Assembly: GCA_947166305.1 (NCBI GenBank)
Contig: CAMVDV010000007.1
Span: forward strand, 20,982 to 84,981
DNA from: an uncultured Prevotellaceae bacterium
GTDB taxonomy: Bacteria; Bacteroidota; Bacteroidia; Bacteroidales; Bacteroidaceae
DNA length: 64,000 nucleotides
Reading direction: 5' to 3'
The notes beneath the pieces were generated by a model. That model was not told the DNA's origin. It did no database searches and saw only the letters and a list, made by a program, of their open reading frames with translations. The first letter of the stretch is position 1. The number at the start of each line of letters is the position of its first letter. Shown piece after piece: positions 8,057-15,150 of this stretch. A program made the translations under genes and the position numbers.

Positions 8057-8554
8057 ATGGAAAACATCAGCTTCCGGACCACCGTTTTGCCGCTGAGCGA
8101 CAGGCTCTTCCGCCTGGCTCTGCGCATCACGATGAACAAGGCAGAGGCCGAAGACGTGGTGCAGGACACGCTCCTCCGAGTGTGGGAGTGCCGCGGACAA
8201 TGGGAGCAGATAGGCAGTCTCGAAGCCTTCGCCATCGCCACCTGCCGCAACCGCGCACTCGACGTCAGTAAGCGTGCCGGACGAAACGCTCGCTCGCTCG
8301 ACGAGATAGACGGCGGCCAACGCTCAACGGCCAACGCTCAATCAGAGCTGGAGGCACGCGAAGAAATCTCTCTCATCCGCCGTCTCATGGACGAACTCCC
8401 CGAGCTGCAACGCACCATCATGCTGCTGCGCGACATCGAAGGACAGTCGTATCAGGAGATTGCCCAAGCCCTCAGCATCAGCGAGACACAGGTGAAGGTC
8501 TATCTCCACCGCGCCCGGACGAAGATCAGAGACGGATTAGGGAATAGAGATTAG
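8057..8554 (+). CDS. ECF RNA polymerase sigma-70 factor
   Basis: 165-aa group 4 sigma factor. Region 2 is LFRLALRITMNKAEAEDVVQ with DTLLRVWECRGQWEQIGSLE. Region 4 is LPELQRTIMLLRDIEGQSYQ followed by the helix-turn-helix EIAQALSISETQVKVYLHRARTKIR. The linker carries an exact 14-bp tandem duplication (CGGCCAACGCTCAA twice, 8314-8341) encoding the DGGQRSTANAQSE stretch, a small in-frame insertion where length tolerance is expected. It is followed by a probable anti-sigma partner (8685). The upstream ECF-like promoter suggests autoregulation. The regulon is unknown. Confidence 0.95.
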   Translation: MENISFRTTVLPLSDRLFRLALRITMNKAEAEDVVQDTLLRVWECRGQWEQIGSLEAFAIATCRNRALDVSKRAGRNARSLDEIDGGQRSTANAQSELEAREEISLIRRLMDELPELQRTIMLLRDIEGQSYQEIAQALSISETQVKVYLHRARTKIRDGLGNRD

Positions 8555-8600
8555 GGATTGTTGGATTAGAGATTAGGGATTAGGGAATAGGGCTTGGCTG
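8535..8600. repeat. GATTAGG 7-bp filler repeat
   Basis: Repeats of GATTAGGG and GATTAGAG at 7-bp multiples (8535, 8549, 8564, 8571, 8578) start at the sigma-factor stop and continue towards the next gene. No coding signal. Confidence 0.7.
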
Positions 8601-8684
8601 ATTCGGCCTGTAGGAACGCGCCGTGGTGCGTCCGCCACCCGAGGATTAGAGACTGAAGCATCAAAAATTCTTCAAATAAGGAAA

Positions 8685-9170
8685 ATGGATTACAAATACA
8701 TAGAACAGCTGTTGGAGCGATACTGGGAGTGCCAGACGACGCTCGAGGAGGAGGCCATCCTGCGCAACTTCTTCCGTCAGGACGACGTGCCCGCAAGCCT
8801 TCTGCCCTATCGCCAGCTCTTTGCCGAGCAAGATGCACTGGCCGAGGAGCACCTCAGCGAAGGCTTTGCCGAGAAGATGCTGCAGCTCGTGGGAGAAGAC
8901 ACCGCCACGCAGGTGTGCAAGGCTCGCCGCCTCACCATCATGCGCCGCCTGCGTCCCTTCTACAGGGCAGCCGCTGCCATCGCCATCCTCCTCACCATCG
9001 GCGACGCAGCACAGCAAAGCTTCACCAACGACGAAGCAGCCGAGGTGGAACAAATGGCTGAGAGCGTCGCCGGCGACACCCTGCGAGGCATCACCACAGA
9101 CCAGCCCGAGAGGCAGGCTGCAGCCCTCGCCACCAGCACGGCCGACTCGCTCGATGCCAAGACACGCTGA
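8685..9170 (+). CDS. Putative anti-sigma membrane protein partnered with the ECF factor
   Basis: 161 aa. The N-terminal region MDYKYIEQLLERYWECQTTL has the helical, acidic make-up common to proteins encoded directly after ECF sigma factors in Bacteroidales. One hydrophobic segment, AAAAIAILLTIG, near residues 91-102 would place the N-terminus in the cytoplasm and about 55 residues outside. No zinc-binding HxxxCxxC motif is seen. The anti-sigma role is inferred from position, size and topology only. A rho-independent terminator follows at 9241. Confidence 0.7.
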   Translation: MDYKYIEQLLERYWECQTTLEEEAILRNFFRQDDVPASLLPYRQLFAEQDALAEEHLSEGFAEKMLQLVGEDTATQVCKARRLTIMRRLRPFYRAAAAIAILLTIGDAAQQSFTNDEAAEVEQMAESVAGDTLRGITTDQPERQAAALATSTADSLDAKTR

Positions 9171-9240
9171 ATCATTTCTTTTTTCATTTATACTTGCATA
9201 TTAAAACAATCATTTCTCAGTACACCTGTAGAAGCAGGAA

Positions 9241-9267
9241 AGGGCAACCGTGAGGCTGCCCTTTTTT
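9241..9267 (+). terminator. Rho-independent terminator after the sigma/anti-sigma operon
   Basis: AGGGCAACC / GGCTGCCCT (8 of 9 pairs, 4-nt loop) followed by a run of T residues. Confidence 0.85.
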
Positions 9268-9359
9268 CTGTGACTTCCTGCAAGATGTCTGTAAAGACAA
9301 AGGCCAGGAGCACTCCCGGGGACTGCCACGGTTCCTCCTGCCGAAGGGGATGAAACAAA

Positions 9360-9397
9360 AAAAGGCACGCATGGTAGCGCTACCATGCGTGCCTTTT
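9360..9397. terminator. Perfect 38-bp palindrome, bidirectional terminator
   Basis: AAAAGGCACGCATGGTAGC is followed directly by its own reverse complement with no spacer. It is flanked by an A-run on the left and T residues on the right. It lies between convergent genes and can end transcription from both sides. Confidence 0.85.
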
Positions 9398-9409
9398 CTA
9401 TAAACTTTG

Positions 9410-9475
9410 CCTGCGGCGATGTCTGTTTCAGCCTGTGGCGTTTGCCGACATCGCCTGCTGCGTTTCAAGCCTTGC
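9410..9475. repeat. 22-bp tandem array A2 (CCTGCGGCG type)
   Basis: CCTGCGGCG, CCTGTGGCG and CCTGCTGCG begin at 9410, 9432 and 9454, exactly 22 bp apart. The third unit runs into the 3' end of the minus-strand transporter gene (stop at 9465). Confidence 0.7.
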
Positions 9476-10622
9476 CTCCCTTGAGCCAGAAGCCCAGCAA
9501 GTAGAGTATGCCGAGGGACAGGACAAGTATGGCTCCAACCTGGCCCGTGGCATCGCTTGCGAAGCCCATCAAGGGCGGGAATATCATGCCTCCCACGAGT
9601 CCCATGATGAGCAATCCGCTCACTTCGTTCTTCTTCTCCGGCGCTGCTTGCATGGCACGCGCAAAGATGATGCTGAAGGGATTGCCGTTGCCGAAGCCCA
9701 TCAAGGCCACGCTGGCATAGATGGCGGCCGTGCTCTGCCCGTAGATGAGGCCAACGACGGACACCACCATCATCAGAACGCTCACGAGCAGGAAGGTCCA
9801 GTCCTTGAGGAAACTCATGATGAAGCTGCCCGAGAAACTGCCAGCAGCCTTTGCCACGAAGTAGATTGTGCCGATGATGGCGGCCTCGTTCAAGTCGATG
9901 CCGGTGCGCTCCATCAGTATCTTCGGGGCGGTGATGCTCATGCCTACGTCGATACCGACATGGCAGATGATGGCCACAAAGCAGAGCAGGATGAATGAAT
10001 CCTTCAGCAAAGCGAAGGCTCCGGCAAACTGTTCGCCCACCGACTTCTGCTCTTGTGCGGCAGGCTGTTCGCTGATGCGAGTGCCGAAGAGCAGCAATGT
10101 GGTCAGAACTCCCACGCCCAGATAGATGGGATAAAGCACTCTCCAGCCGAAGCCGAAAGCATTCGTCGTAGCTCCCCACGAGGCGATGATGGGAGCAAGG
10201 AACGATGCGATGCTCTTGATGAACTGTCCGAAAGTCAAGGTGCTGGCTGATGCGCCGCCCTTCATCACCGTGTCAACCAACGGGTTCAGCGAGGTCTGCA
10301 TGATGGCGTTCCCTATGCCAAGAAGCGAGAACGAGAGCAGCAACATCGGAAAGCTCAGGGTGAACATGGGCACAACCATTGCAGCCAATGTCAGCACAAG
10401 GCTCAGCAGAACCGTGTTCTTGCGGCCGATCTTGTTCATGAGCAAGCTCGTGGGGATGCTGAAGATAAGGAACCAGAGGAACACAAGCGAGGCGAGAGTG
10501 TTGGCCAAAGAGTCCGAAAGGCTCAAGTCGGCCTTTACATAGTTGCTGGCAATCCCGACCATATCGACAAAGCCCATGGCGAAGAAGCACAGCATGACGG
10601 GGAGGAGTTTCTTGTAGTTCAT
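9465..10622 (-). CDS. MFS sugar transporter
   Basis: 385-aa major facilitator with about 12 transmembrane helices. The loop 2-3 signature is MNKIGRKNTVLLSLVLTLAA (residues about 62-81). The N-terminus LLPVMLCFFAMGFVDMVGIA resembles the FucP/GluP-type sugar:H+ symporters of Bacteroidetes. It is the last gene of a minus-strand group with a ROK sugar kinase (10703) and a mannose-6-phosphate isomerase (11918), so it probably imports a monosaccharide such as mannose. The substrate is inferred from context only. Perfect-palindrome and 22-bp repeat sequences lie directly downstream. Confidence 0.9.
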   Translation of the reverse strand: MNYKKLLPVMLCFFAMGFVDMVGIASNYVKADLSLSDSLANTLASLVFLWFLIFSIPTSLLMNKIGRKNTVLLSLVLTLAAMVVPMFTLSFPMLLLSFSLLGIGNAIMQTSLNPLVDTVMKGGASASTLTFGQFIKSIASFLAPIIASWGATTNAFGFGWRVLYPIYLGVGVLTTLLLFGTRISEQPAAQEQKSVGEQFAGAFALLKDSFILLCFVAIICHVGIDVGMSITAPKILMERTGIDLNEAAIIGTIYFVAKAAGSFSGSFIMSFLKDWTFLLVSVLMMVVSVVGLIYGQSTAAIYASVALMGFGNGNPFSIIFARAMQAAPEKKNEVSGLLIMGLVGGMIFPPLMGFASDATGQVGAILVLSLGILYLLGFWLKGGKA

Positions 10623-10624
10623 AG

Positions 10625-10698
10625 TGTCATTTACTATTTAACCATTTACCATTTACTATTTACCATTTTATTCCCCCTAAAGGGGGACAGGGGGTCTT
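10625..10698. repeat. CATTTAC filler followed by a G/C palindromic half-element
   Basis: 10629-10668 holds CATTTAC repeats at 7- and 14-bp spacing. 10671-10698 is TTCCCCCTAAAGGGGGACAG followed by GGGGTCTT, the short form of the palindromic mini-element that is also found inside rluA, queA and queG. Here it is intergenic, between the ROK kinase and transporter genes. Confidence 0.75.
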
Positions 10699-10702
10699 CT
10701 TC

Positions 10703-11800
10703 TTATCTGTCCAGTTCGTTCAAGGCAAAAGCGTAGGCACCGTACATGATGGACGTGCTGGCACCGTTCTTGCTCAAGCCCACGCAGACGCTTCGCTGGC
10801 GAAGATAAGGCTGCACGTTGGCCGTGCGAGGCACGATGACGCTGTCCATGCCTAAAGAAAGGAACCACTGACGGTCGGCTGGGTCTTCCCAATTGTACGT
10901 CTCCATCTGCAGAATCGGGAAACGACTTCCGCCGAAAGTGCCCACGCTGCCATGCAAGGCGTCCATCACTCCGGGCAGGATGTACTTGCCTGCACCGGCC
11001 AGTCCGCCGCCAATGCTGACGATGCCGTCGGCAATGTCGAGGGCTGTGGCAATGGCTTCGCCTGCCACCTGACCAAGTTCGCGGAAGCTCTGACGTGCTG
11101 CGTCGGCGTTGCCCGGCTGCTCTCCCTCGGCAATGAGGAAGATGTCGTAGGGCGTCAGCTCGTCAACAGGCTCGTCTGAAAGCTCGTGATAGACACGGCG
11201 AACGGCACGGATGCTGACGCTTTCCTCTGCTATCAAGTCGGGATACTTGTTGTTTCTCATGCACCAAACGTCGCCGCCGCAGCCGTTGTCGCCTCGCAGC
11301 AAAGTGCCGTCGATGACGACTCCGCCGCCAAAACCTGTGCCGAGGGTGATGCCGATGAGATTCCTGTAGCGCCGCTGGTTGCCGGCTTCCTCGAGGGCAG
11401 CATTCACTTCGGGCAGCAATCCGGCAAGCGCTTCACCATAGGCAAAGAGGTTGCCATCGTTGTTGATGAAGACGGGCACTTTGAAGACGCTCTCGAGATA
11501 AGGCCCGAGTGCAATGCCGCCACGGAAGGCAGGGAAATTAGGCAAGTCGCCAATGATGCCGTGTTCGTAGTCGGCAGGGCCGGGGAAAGCAAAGCTGATG
11601 GCAGACGGTTTGCCCTTCATCTTCTTCAAGACGAGGCGGAAACCTTTCTCGAGCGTGTCGAGACAGCCTTCGATGTCGTCGCTGACGGCATCCAGGCGAA
11701 TGGGTTCTACAATCTCCTTGTATCCCTGCATGGCAGAGAATACGAAGTTCGTGCCGCCAGCATCAAGGGTCAGCACGATGCGGTTGTCGTTGGTATACAT
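10703..11800 (-). CDS. ROK family sugar kinase
   Basis: 365 aa from the chosen ATG. VLTLDAGGTNFVFSAMQG is the N-terminal phosphate loop, ISFAFPGPADYEHGIIGDLPNFPAF and VPVFINNDGNLFAYGE the sugar-binding and catalytic-Asp region, and NLIGITLGTGFGGGVVIDG the adenosine site. The usual ROK zinc motif CxCGxxGC is absent (NGCGGDVWCM is there instead). The ORF track starts at 11839, but MYTNDNRIVLTLDAGG at 11800 is the natural start. With the adjacent transporter and isomerase it probably makes mannose-6-phosphate or a similar hexose phosphate; glucokinase or fructokinase activity is possible. Confidence 0.92.
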   Translation of the reverse strand: MYTNDNRIVLTLDAGGTNFVFSAMQGYKEIVEPIRLDAVSDDIEGCLDTLEKGFRLVLKKMKGKPSAISFAFPGPADYEHGIIGDLPNFPAFRGGIALGPYLESVFKVPVFINNDGNLFAYGEALAGLLPEVNAALEEAGNQRRYRNLIGITLGTGFGGGVVIDGTLLRGDNGCGGDVWCMRNNKYPDLIAEESVSIRAVRRVYHELSDEPVDELTPYDIFLIAEGEQPGNADAARQSFRELGQVAGEAIATALDIADGIVSIGGGLAGAGKYILPGVMDALHGSVGTFGGSRFPILQMETYNWEDPADRQWFLSLGMDSVIVPRTANVQPYLRQRSVCVGLSKNGASTSIMYGAYAFALNELDR

Positions 11801-11837
11801 GGTTGTTGTTGTTATGGGTTCGTTATGATGTTGTTTC

Positions 11838-11910
11838 AACTTTCGTTATGACGTTATCTCGTTATGACGTTATCTCGAATTTCGTTATAACGTTATTTCG
11901 TTATGACGGG
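11838..11910. repeat. TCGTTATGACGTTATC 16-bp filler repeat
   Basis: TCGTTATGACGTTATC units at 11843 and 11859, then again at 11882 and 11898, fill the manA-ROK spacer. Related sequence occurs at 40824-40858 and 61868-61910. The unit contains the palindrome AACGTT or a near match. Confidence 0.75.
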
Positions 11911-11917
11911 GTTTGCC

Positions 11918-13735
11918 TTAAACTCTCACTGAGGCCTTGATGGTCATGCATTCTCCGCCGAGGGGTTTGATAACGTAGCGTCCCACGCAGGCCGGGATGA
12001 TGAAGGTCTCGGCATAATGTACTTCAAAGGGAGCAAATGCACCCGAAGGGCTTTCGACGACGGCTGCCTCACCGTCCACGAGGTTGAGGACGTTCACGCC
12101 GCCCTTCGTATCGTGTTCTACGGGACGGGAGAAGGTGTGACGCCGTGTCTCGATGAACTCGTTGGGATGCAAGCCGGTGCGTTCCTCCTTGATGCCTGGC
12201 TCTTCGTGGAGCACTTCGAAATGATTGGCAATCTCTCGCTTGACGAATGGCGTGGTGCGATTCCACTGGATGACGTGCTTGCCGCGCTCCACGTTGATGG
12301 GCCTCGGCTTGCCGTCAAGTCCGAGTCGTGCCCAGTCCCAAAGCTTGAAGGTGAAGATACTTGGCGTTGAGCTTATCTCGAGCACCATGCTGTTTGCACC
12401 GGAACAATGGATGGTGCCGGCAGGGATGAGGTAGTGGTCGTGCTTTTTGGCAGGCAGCTTGTTGACGTACTTCTCTGCGTCGAACAGAATTTCTCCCCTT
12501 TGTGCAGCTCGAAGGTCTTCTATCATCTGCACTTTGTCGATGCCTTCCTTCAGGCCGAGATAGACCACGGCATCTTCTCCGGCATCCAGGAGATAATAGC
12601 TTTCGTCCTGAGTATAGGGCAGACCGAACTCTTTGTAAGCAAACTCGTTGGTGGGATGCACCTGTAGGCTGAGGTTTCCTCCGCCGATGGTGTCGAGGAA
12701 GTCAAAGCGGATGGGGAACGACTTGCCGAATCGATGCCACACTTGTTCGCCGAGAAGCTGGTGAGCGTGAGCCAGCACGACGTCCTGCGAAGGCAGTTCG
12801 AAGAGCGTGCCGTCGCCTTCCAGATAGAGGCTGTTCTCCTCGGGCACACAGTCGAAGCACCAGCCATAGTTCACCTCCTCGCGTGGAAGGTCGCAGACTT
12901 CCTTCATCCATTGTCCGCCCCAAGGTGCGGGGTCGAAGAAGGGGACGACGCGGAAGGGCTTCTGCGACGTGCGTTCCAAGCCCTGACGCATCTGTCCGTC
13001 GGTGATCATCTTAGGTTCGTCGCGGCGGTTCGAGTCAATCCAGAACTGGATGCTTCCGCTTTGCATCAGCTCGTCCTTGTAGCGGTCCAGGATGTTCCAG
13101 TCGTTGAAGTAACCTCTCTTATATTGCACGGAGGGACTGTCGTCGCGATTGTCGATGCCGAGCGCCTTCACTTCGTGGCGACGGAAGCGCTGCTGAATCT
13201 CCCATCGCGCCATGTCGGCATAGACCGTAGGAAAGGTGAAATGAAAAGATGAAAATGTGGAATCGTGAAAATGTGATTTTTTGAATTTGTCAATTTGTGA
13301 AATTGTCAAATTGTCAAATCGTGAAATTGTCAAATCGTGTAGCTTCTGCGCGACAAAGGCAGCGCCCGAGCCGATGACGATGCAGGGCCTGTCATTATGA
13401 ATTGTAAGTTGTGAATTATGAATTGGCCCGAAGTACTCTTCCAGGCGAATGTTCGACATATATCCGAACAGCACGTCGTCGGTCATGAAGCGTTCCGTGA
13501 GCTGCCGAAGCTCCTGCTCCGGCCGCATCAGCGAGCGCGTGTCGATGATTTGACGTCCCGTCTTGCTGAAAGCTTCGATGAAGTCTTCTTCGTAAGTGCC
13601 GCTGTAGAGGTCGACGACCCACACGGGTTCGTCGGCCCAAGCTGCACTGAGCGTCTCGACGATGCTGTCCCAACCTCTGATTACCTTGCCCTCGATGTGC
13701 GTGGAGGGCTGCTTGTCGTAGTTGCTTTTTCTCAT
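11918..13735 (-). CDS. manA: Large class I mannose-6-phosphate isomerase with N-terminal domain
   Basis: 605 aa. The C-terminal half from about RVVPFFDPAPWGGQWMKEV is a type I phosphomannose isomerase. GGNLSLQVHPTNEFAYKEFG and PAGTIHCSGANSMVLEISS give the zinc-binding Gln, His and Glu residues. It interconverts mannose-6-phosphate and fructose-6-phosphate. The N-terminal 220 residues (GKVIRGWDSIVETLSAAW) form an extra domain that I recall in large Bacteroidales ManA proteins. Two AT-rich filler repeats interrupt it in frame: 13393-13425 (NSQLTIHN) and about 13236-13339 (LTISRFDNLTISQIDKFKKS). First gene of the probable mannose operon, with a TATCTTTG box at 13758-13765. Confidence 0.92.
   Translation of the reverse strand: MRKSNYDKQPSTHIEGKVIRGWDSIVETLSAAWADEPVWVVDLYSGTYEEDFIEAFSKTGRQIIDTRSLMRPEQELRQLTERFMTDDVLFGYMSNIRLEEYFGPIHNSQLTIHNDRPCIVIGSGAAFVAQKLHDLTISRFDNLTISQIDKFKKSHFHDSTFSSFHFTFPTVYADMARWEIQQRFRRHEVKALGIDNRDDSPSVQYKRGYFNDWNILDRYKDELMQSGSIQFWIDSNRRDEPKMITDGQMRQGLERTSQKPFRVVPFFDPAPWGGQWMKEVCDLPREEVNYGWCFDCVPEENSLYLEGDGTLFELPSQDVVLAHAHQLLGEQVWHRFGKSFPIRFDFLDTIGGGNLSLQVHPTNEFAYKEFGLPYTQDESYYLLDAGEDAVVYLGLKEGIDKVQMIEDLRAAQRGEILFDAEKYVNKLPAKKHDHYLIPAGTIHCSGANSMVLEISSTPSIFTFKLWDWARLGLDGKPRPINVERGKHVIQWNRTTPFVKREIANHFEVLHEEPGIKEERTGLHPNEFIETRRHTFSRPVEHDTKGGVNVLNLVDGEAAVVESPSGAFAPFEVHYAETFIIPACVGRYVIKPLGGECMTIKASVRV
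13236..13339. repeat. In-frame AT-rich filler insertion inside manA
   Basis: AATTGTCAAATTGTCAAATC-type 8-bp repeats and GAAAATGTG variants inside the N-terminal domain of manA. The same words occur between genes at 20948-21007 and 40374-40412. They encode a low-complexity stretch without a stop codon. A second filler of the family GTGAATTATGAATTG lies at 13393-13425. Confidence 0.8.
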
Positions 13736-13757
13736 ACCTTATATATATATTGTGCCG

Positions 13758-13765
13758 CAAAGATA
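13758..13765 (-). promoter_or_regulatory. -7 box of the manA operon
   Basis: TATCTTTG on the minus strand, 22 bp before the manA ATG, followed by an AT-rich TATATATATA leader. Confidence 0.75.
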
Positions 13766-13847
13766 AAAAAAAACTCCCTCACCTGCAAGAGATGAGGAAG
13801 AAATGTGGTCAAATTTCATCTGAATTTGTCAGATTGACCGATTGGAA

Positions 13848-14309
13848 TCACTCCAGCCCGTGGATGGTCTCAGAGTTCTTGATGACCTCGATGTCATCCT
13901 TCTGCTGCTTGCGCTTTGGCACGAGCTGGAACGTTGCTTCCTGCCTGAGGTGCTTGAACCTGCTGCCCGGCGTCCATCGGATGTTGACATCCTTGATGTT
14001 CTGCGCAGAGAAGTCGTCCGTGGTGACAGCACCTTTCGTGTTGAGCTCCACATGGAAGTCGCCCAGGTCGCCGAGCTTCACCTTGTTGCCAGCCAGCATC
14101 TGCTCGCGCAGGCAGGCTACCGAGTCGGTCAGGACGCCCTTGATGGTTCCCTTCGAAAAGGGAGAGTTGTGGTCGGCAACGTGCTGGCAGAACGCGTCAA
14201 GGTCGAGAACCTCATCCACCTGTGCCGAGCCATAAGCCTTGGTCTCCTGAATTTGTGCCTTCTTCGTGCCAGGTTTTGAACTCATGATAACGATACTGTA
14301 CTTAATCAT
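13848..14309 (-). CDS. HU-family (HU-like) DNA-binding protein
   Basis: 153 aa. VLDLDAFCQHVADHNSPFSKGTIKGVLTDSVACLREQMLAGNKVKLGDLGDFHVEL follows the HU/IHF alpha-helical dimer domain and beta-arm start, and VNIRWTPGSRFKHLR resembles the arm and closing strand of the Bacteroidetes HU-like DNA-binding family. Extra N- and C-terminal basic tails are typical of that family. A non-specific nucleoid role is inferred. The first ATG at 14309 gives an N-terminal MIKYSIVIM, also usual for the family. It is alone on this strand. Confidence 0.9.
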   Translation of the reverse strand: MIKYSIVIMSSKPGTKKAQIQETKAYGSAQVDEVLDLDAFCQHVADHNSPFSKGTIKGVLTDSVACLREQMLAGNKVKLGDLGDFHVELNTKGAVTTDDFSAQNIKDVNIRWTPGSRFKHLRQEATFQLVPKRKQQKDDIEVIKNSETIHGLE

Positions 14310-14375
14310 AATGGTAGTGTTTTTAAGTGATTAATAATTAGTTGGTTGATGATTTTTGTGAGAAGAGCAGAAACT

Positions 14376-14441
14376 ACTCGTTAGTAAATGGCAAATTACT
14401 CGTTAGTAAATGACGAATTACTCGTTAGTAAATTGCTATCG
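14376..14441. repeat. 22-bp tandem array A3 (ACTCGTTAGTAAATG type)
   Basis: ACTCGTTAGTAAAT starts at 14376, 14398 and 14420, exactly 22 bp apart. The core TTACTCGTTAGTAA is a dyad (TTACT / AGTAA). Confidence 0.85.
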
Positions 14442-14814
14442 ATGCACAAGTAGCAGACAAACCATTCGTGCGAAGTCGGCCAGGCTCACACAGGCTTCGG
14501 ACTGTCTTTTGCAGTGCCCTCACGTTGTTATATACGGCATCACCCCCGTTTTGTTAACAGCAGAGGGCAGAAATTATTCAGAAAAAGGAGAAAAAGACGA
14601 ACAATTCGCCTTTTTTATCCCAAATCGTTCATTTGAATTACCTGGCAGGAGCGCTGACAGGCATCGTCAGCCTCGTGCTCGAAAAGAAAAAGAAGAACGG
14701 CAAGTGACCCAAGGGAACAAACGACCGTCCCCTGTGCGGCAGAAGCACTTCAGTTTTCTGACTCTATTTTTTCATTTTTCGTTTTTTATTTTTCATTTTT
14801 TTAGTAACTTTGCC

Positions 14815-14822
14815 CACGGAAA
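14815..14822 (+). promoter_or_regulatory. -7 box for the secreted protein at 15151
   Basis: TAACTTTG after a T-rich tract. It implies a long 5' leader, which is unusual compared with the short leaders elsewhere in the window. Confidence 0.5.
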
Positions 14823-15150
14823 CAAGAAAAAGAACGGAAAACACGAAGGTCCTGCCCAGGGCAACCTCCAACGCAGAAAGTCATTGACAGACACAACATA
14901 TCATAAGCAGTAACGACTAAAACTTCAGAACAAGAAACAGACATCAGCGACAACAGTCAAGGCAGCAGGCCGCACCAGGTGCGCTGCGCCCCAAAGGGAC
15001 AATCAACAAACTTCTATTCATTCAATCAACAACCAACGGAGAAGCGCGTCCTGAAGTCCCGTTCGCAGTCTTATCGATAACCTGAGCTTTCTGCTCTTGT
15101 TCTCCTCTACAAAACAGAACATATCTATTTCACTTAATACTTTAATTGTA

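Larger units (their letters stand above)
14310..15150. other. 840-bp intergenic region with repeats and a long leader
   Basis: No convincing gene. It holds a 22-bp array (14376-14441) and a sequence at 14619-14640 (CCCAAATCGTTCATTTGAAT) that matches 19 of 22 bases of the MITE terminal repeat at 31098. A TAACTTTG -7 box at 14815-14822 would give a leader of about 320 nt for the gene at 15151. A frame reading YLAGALTGIVSLVLEKKKKN ends at 14707 but has no start codon and may be a gene remnant. The 167-aa ORF at 14410 overlaps these repeats and is not credible. Confidence 0.6.

Noticed and set aside
14410-14913. 167-aa ORF between the HU-like gene and the secreted protein
   Set aside because: Begins inside a 22-bp array, runs through the MITE-like end and T-rich promoter region, and has low-complexity phenylalanine runs.
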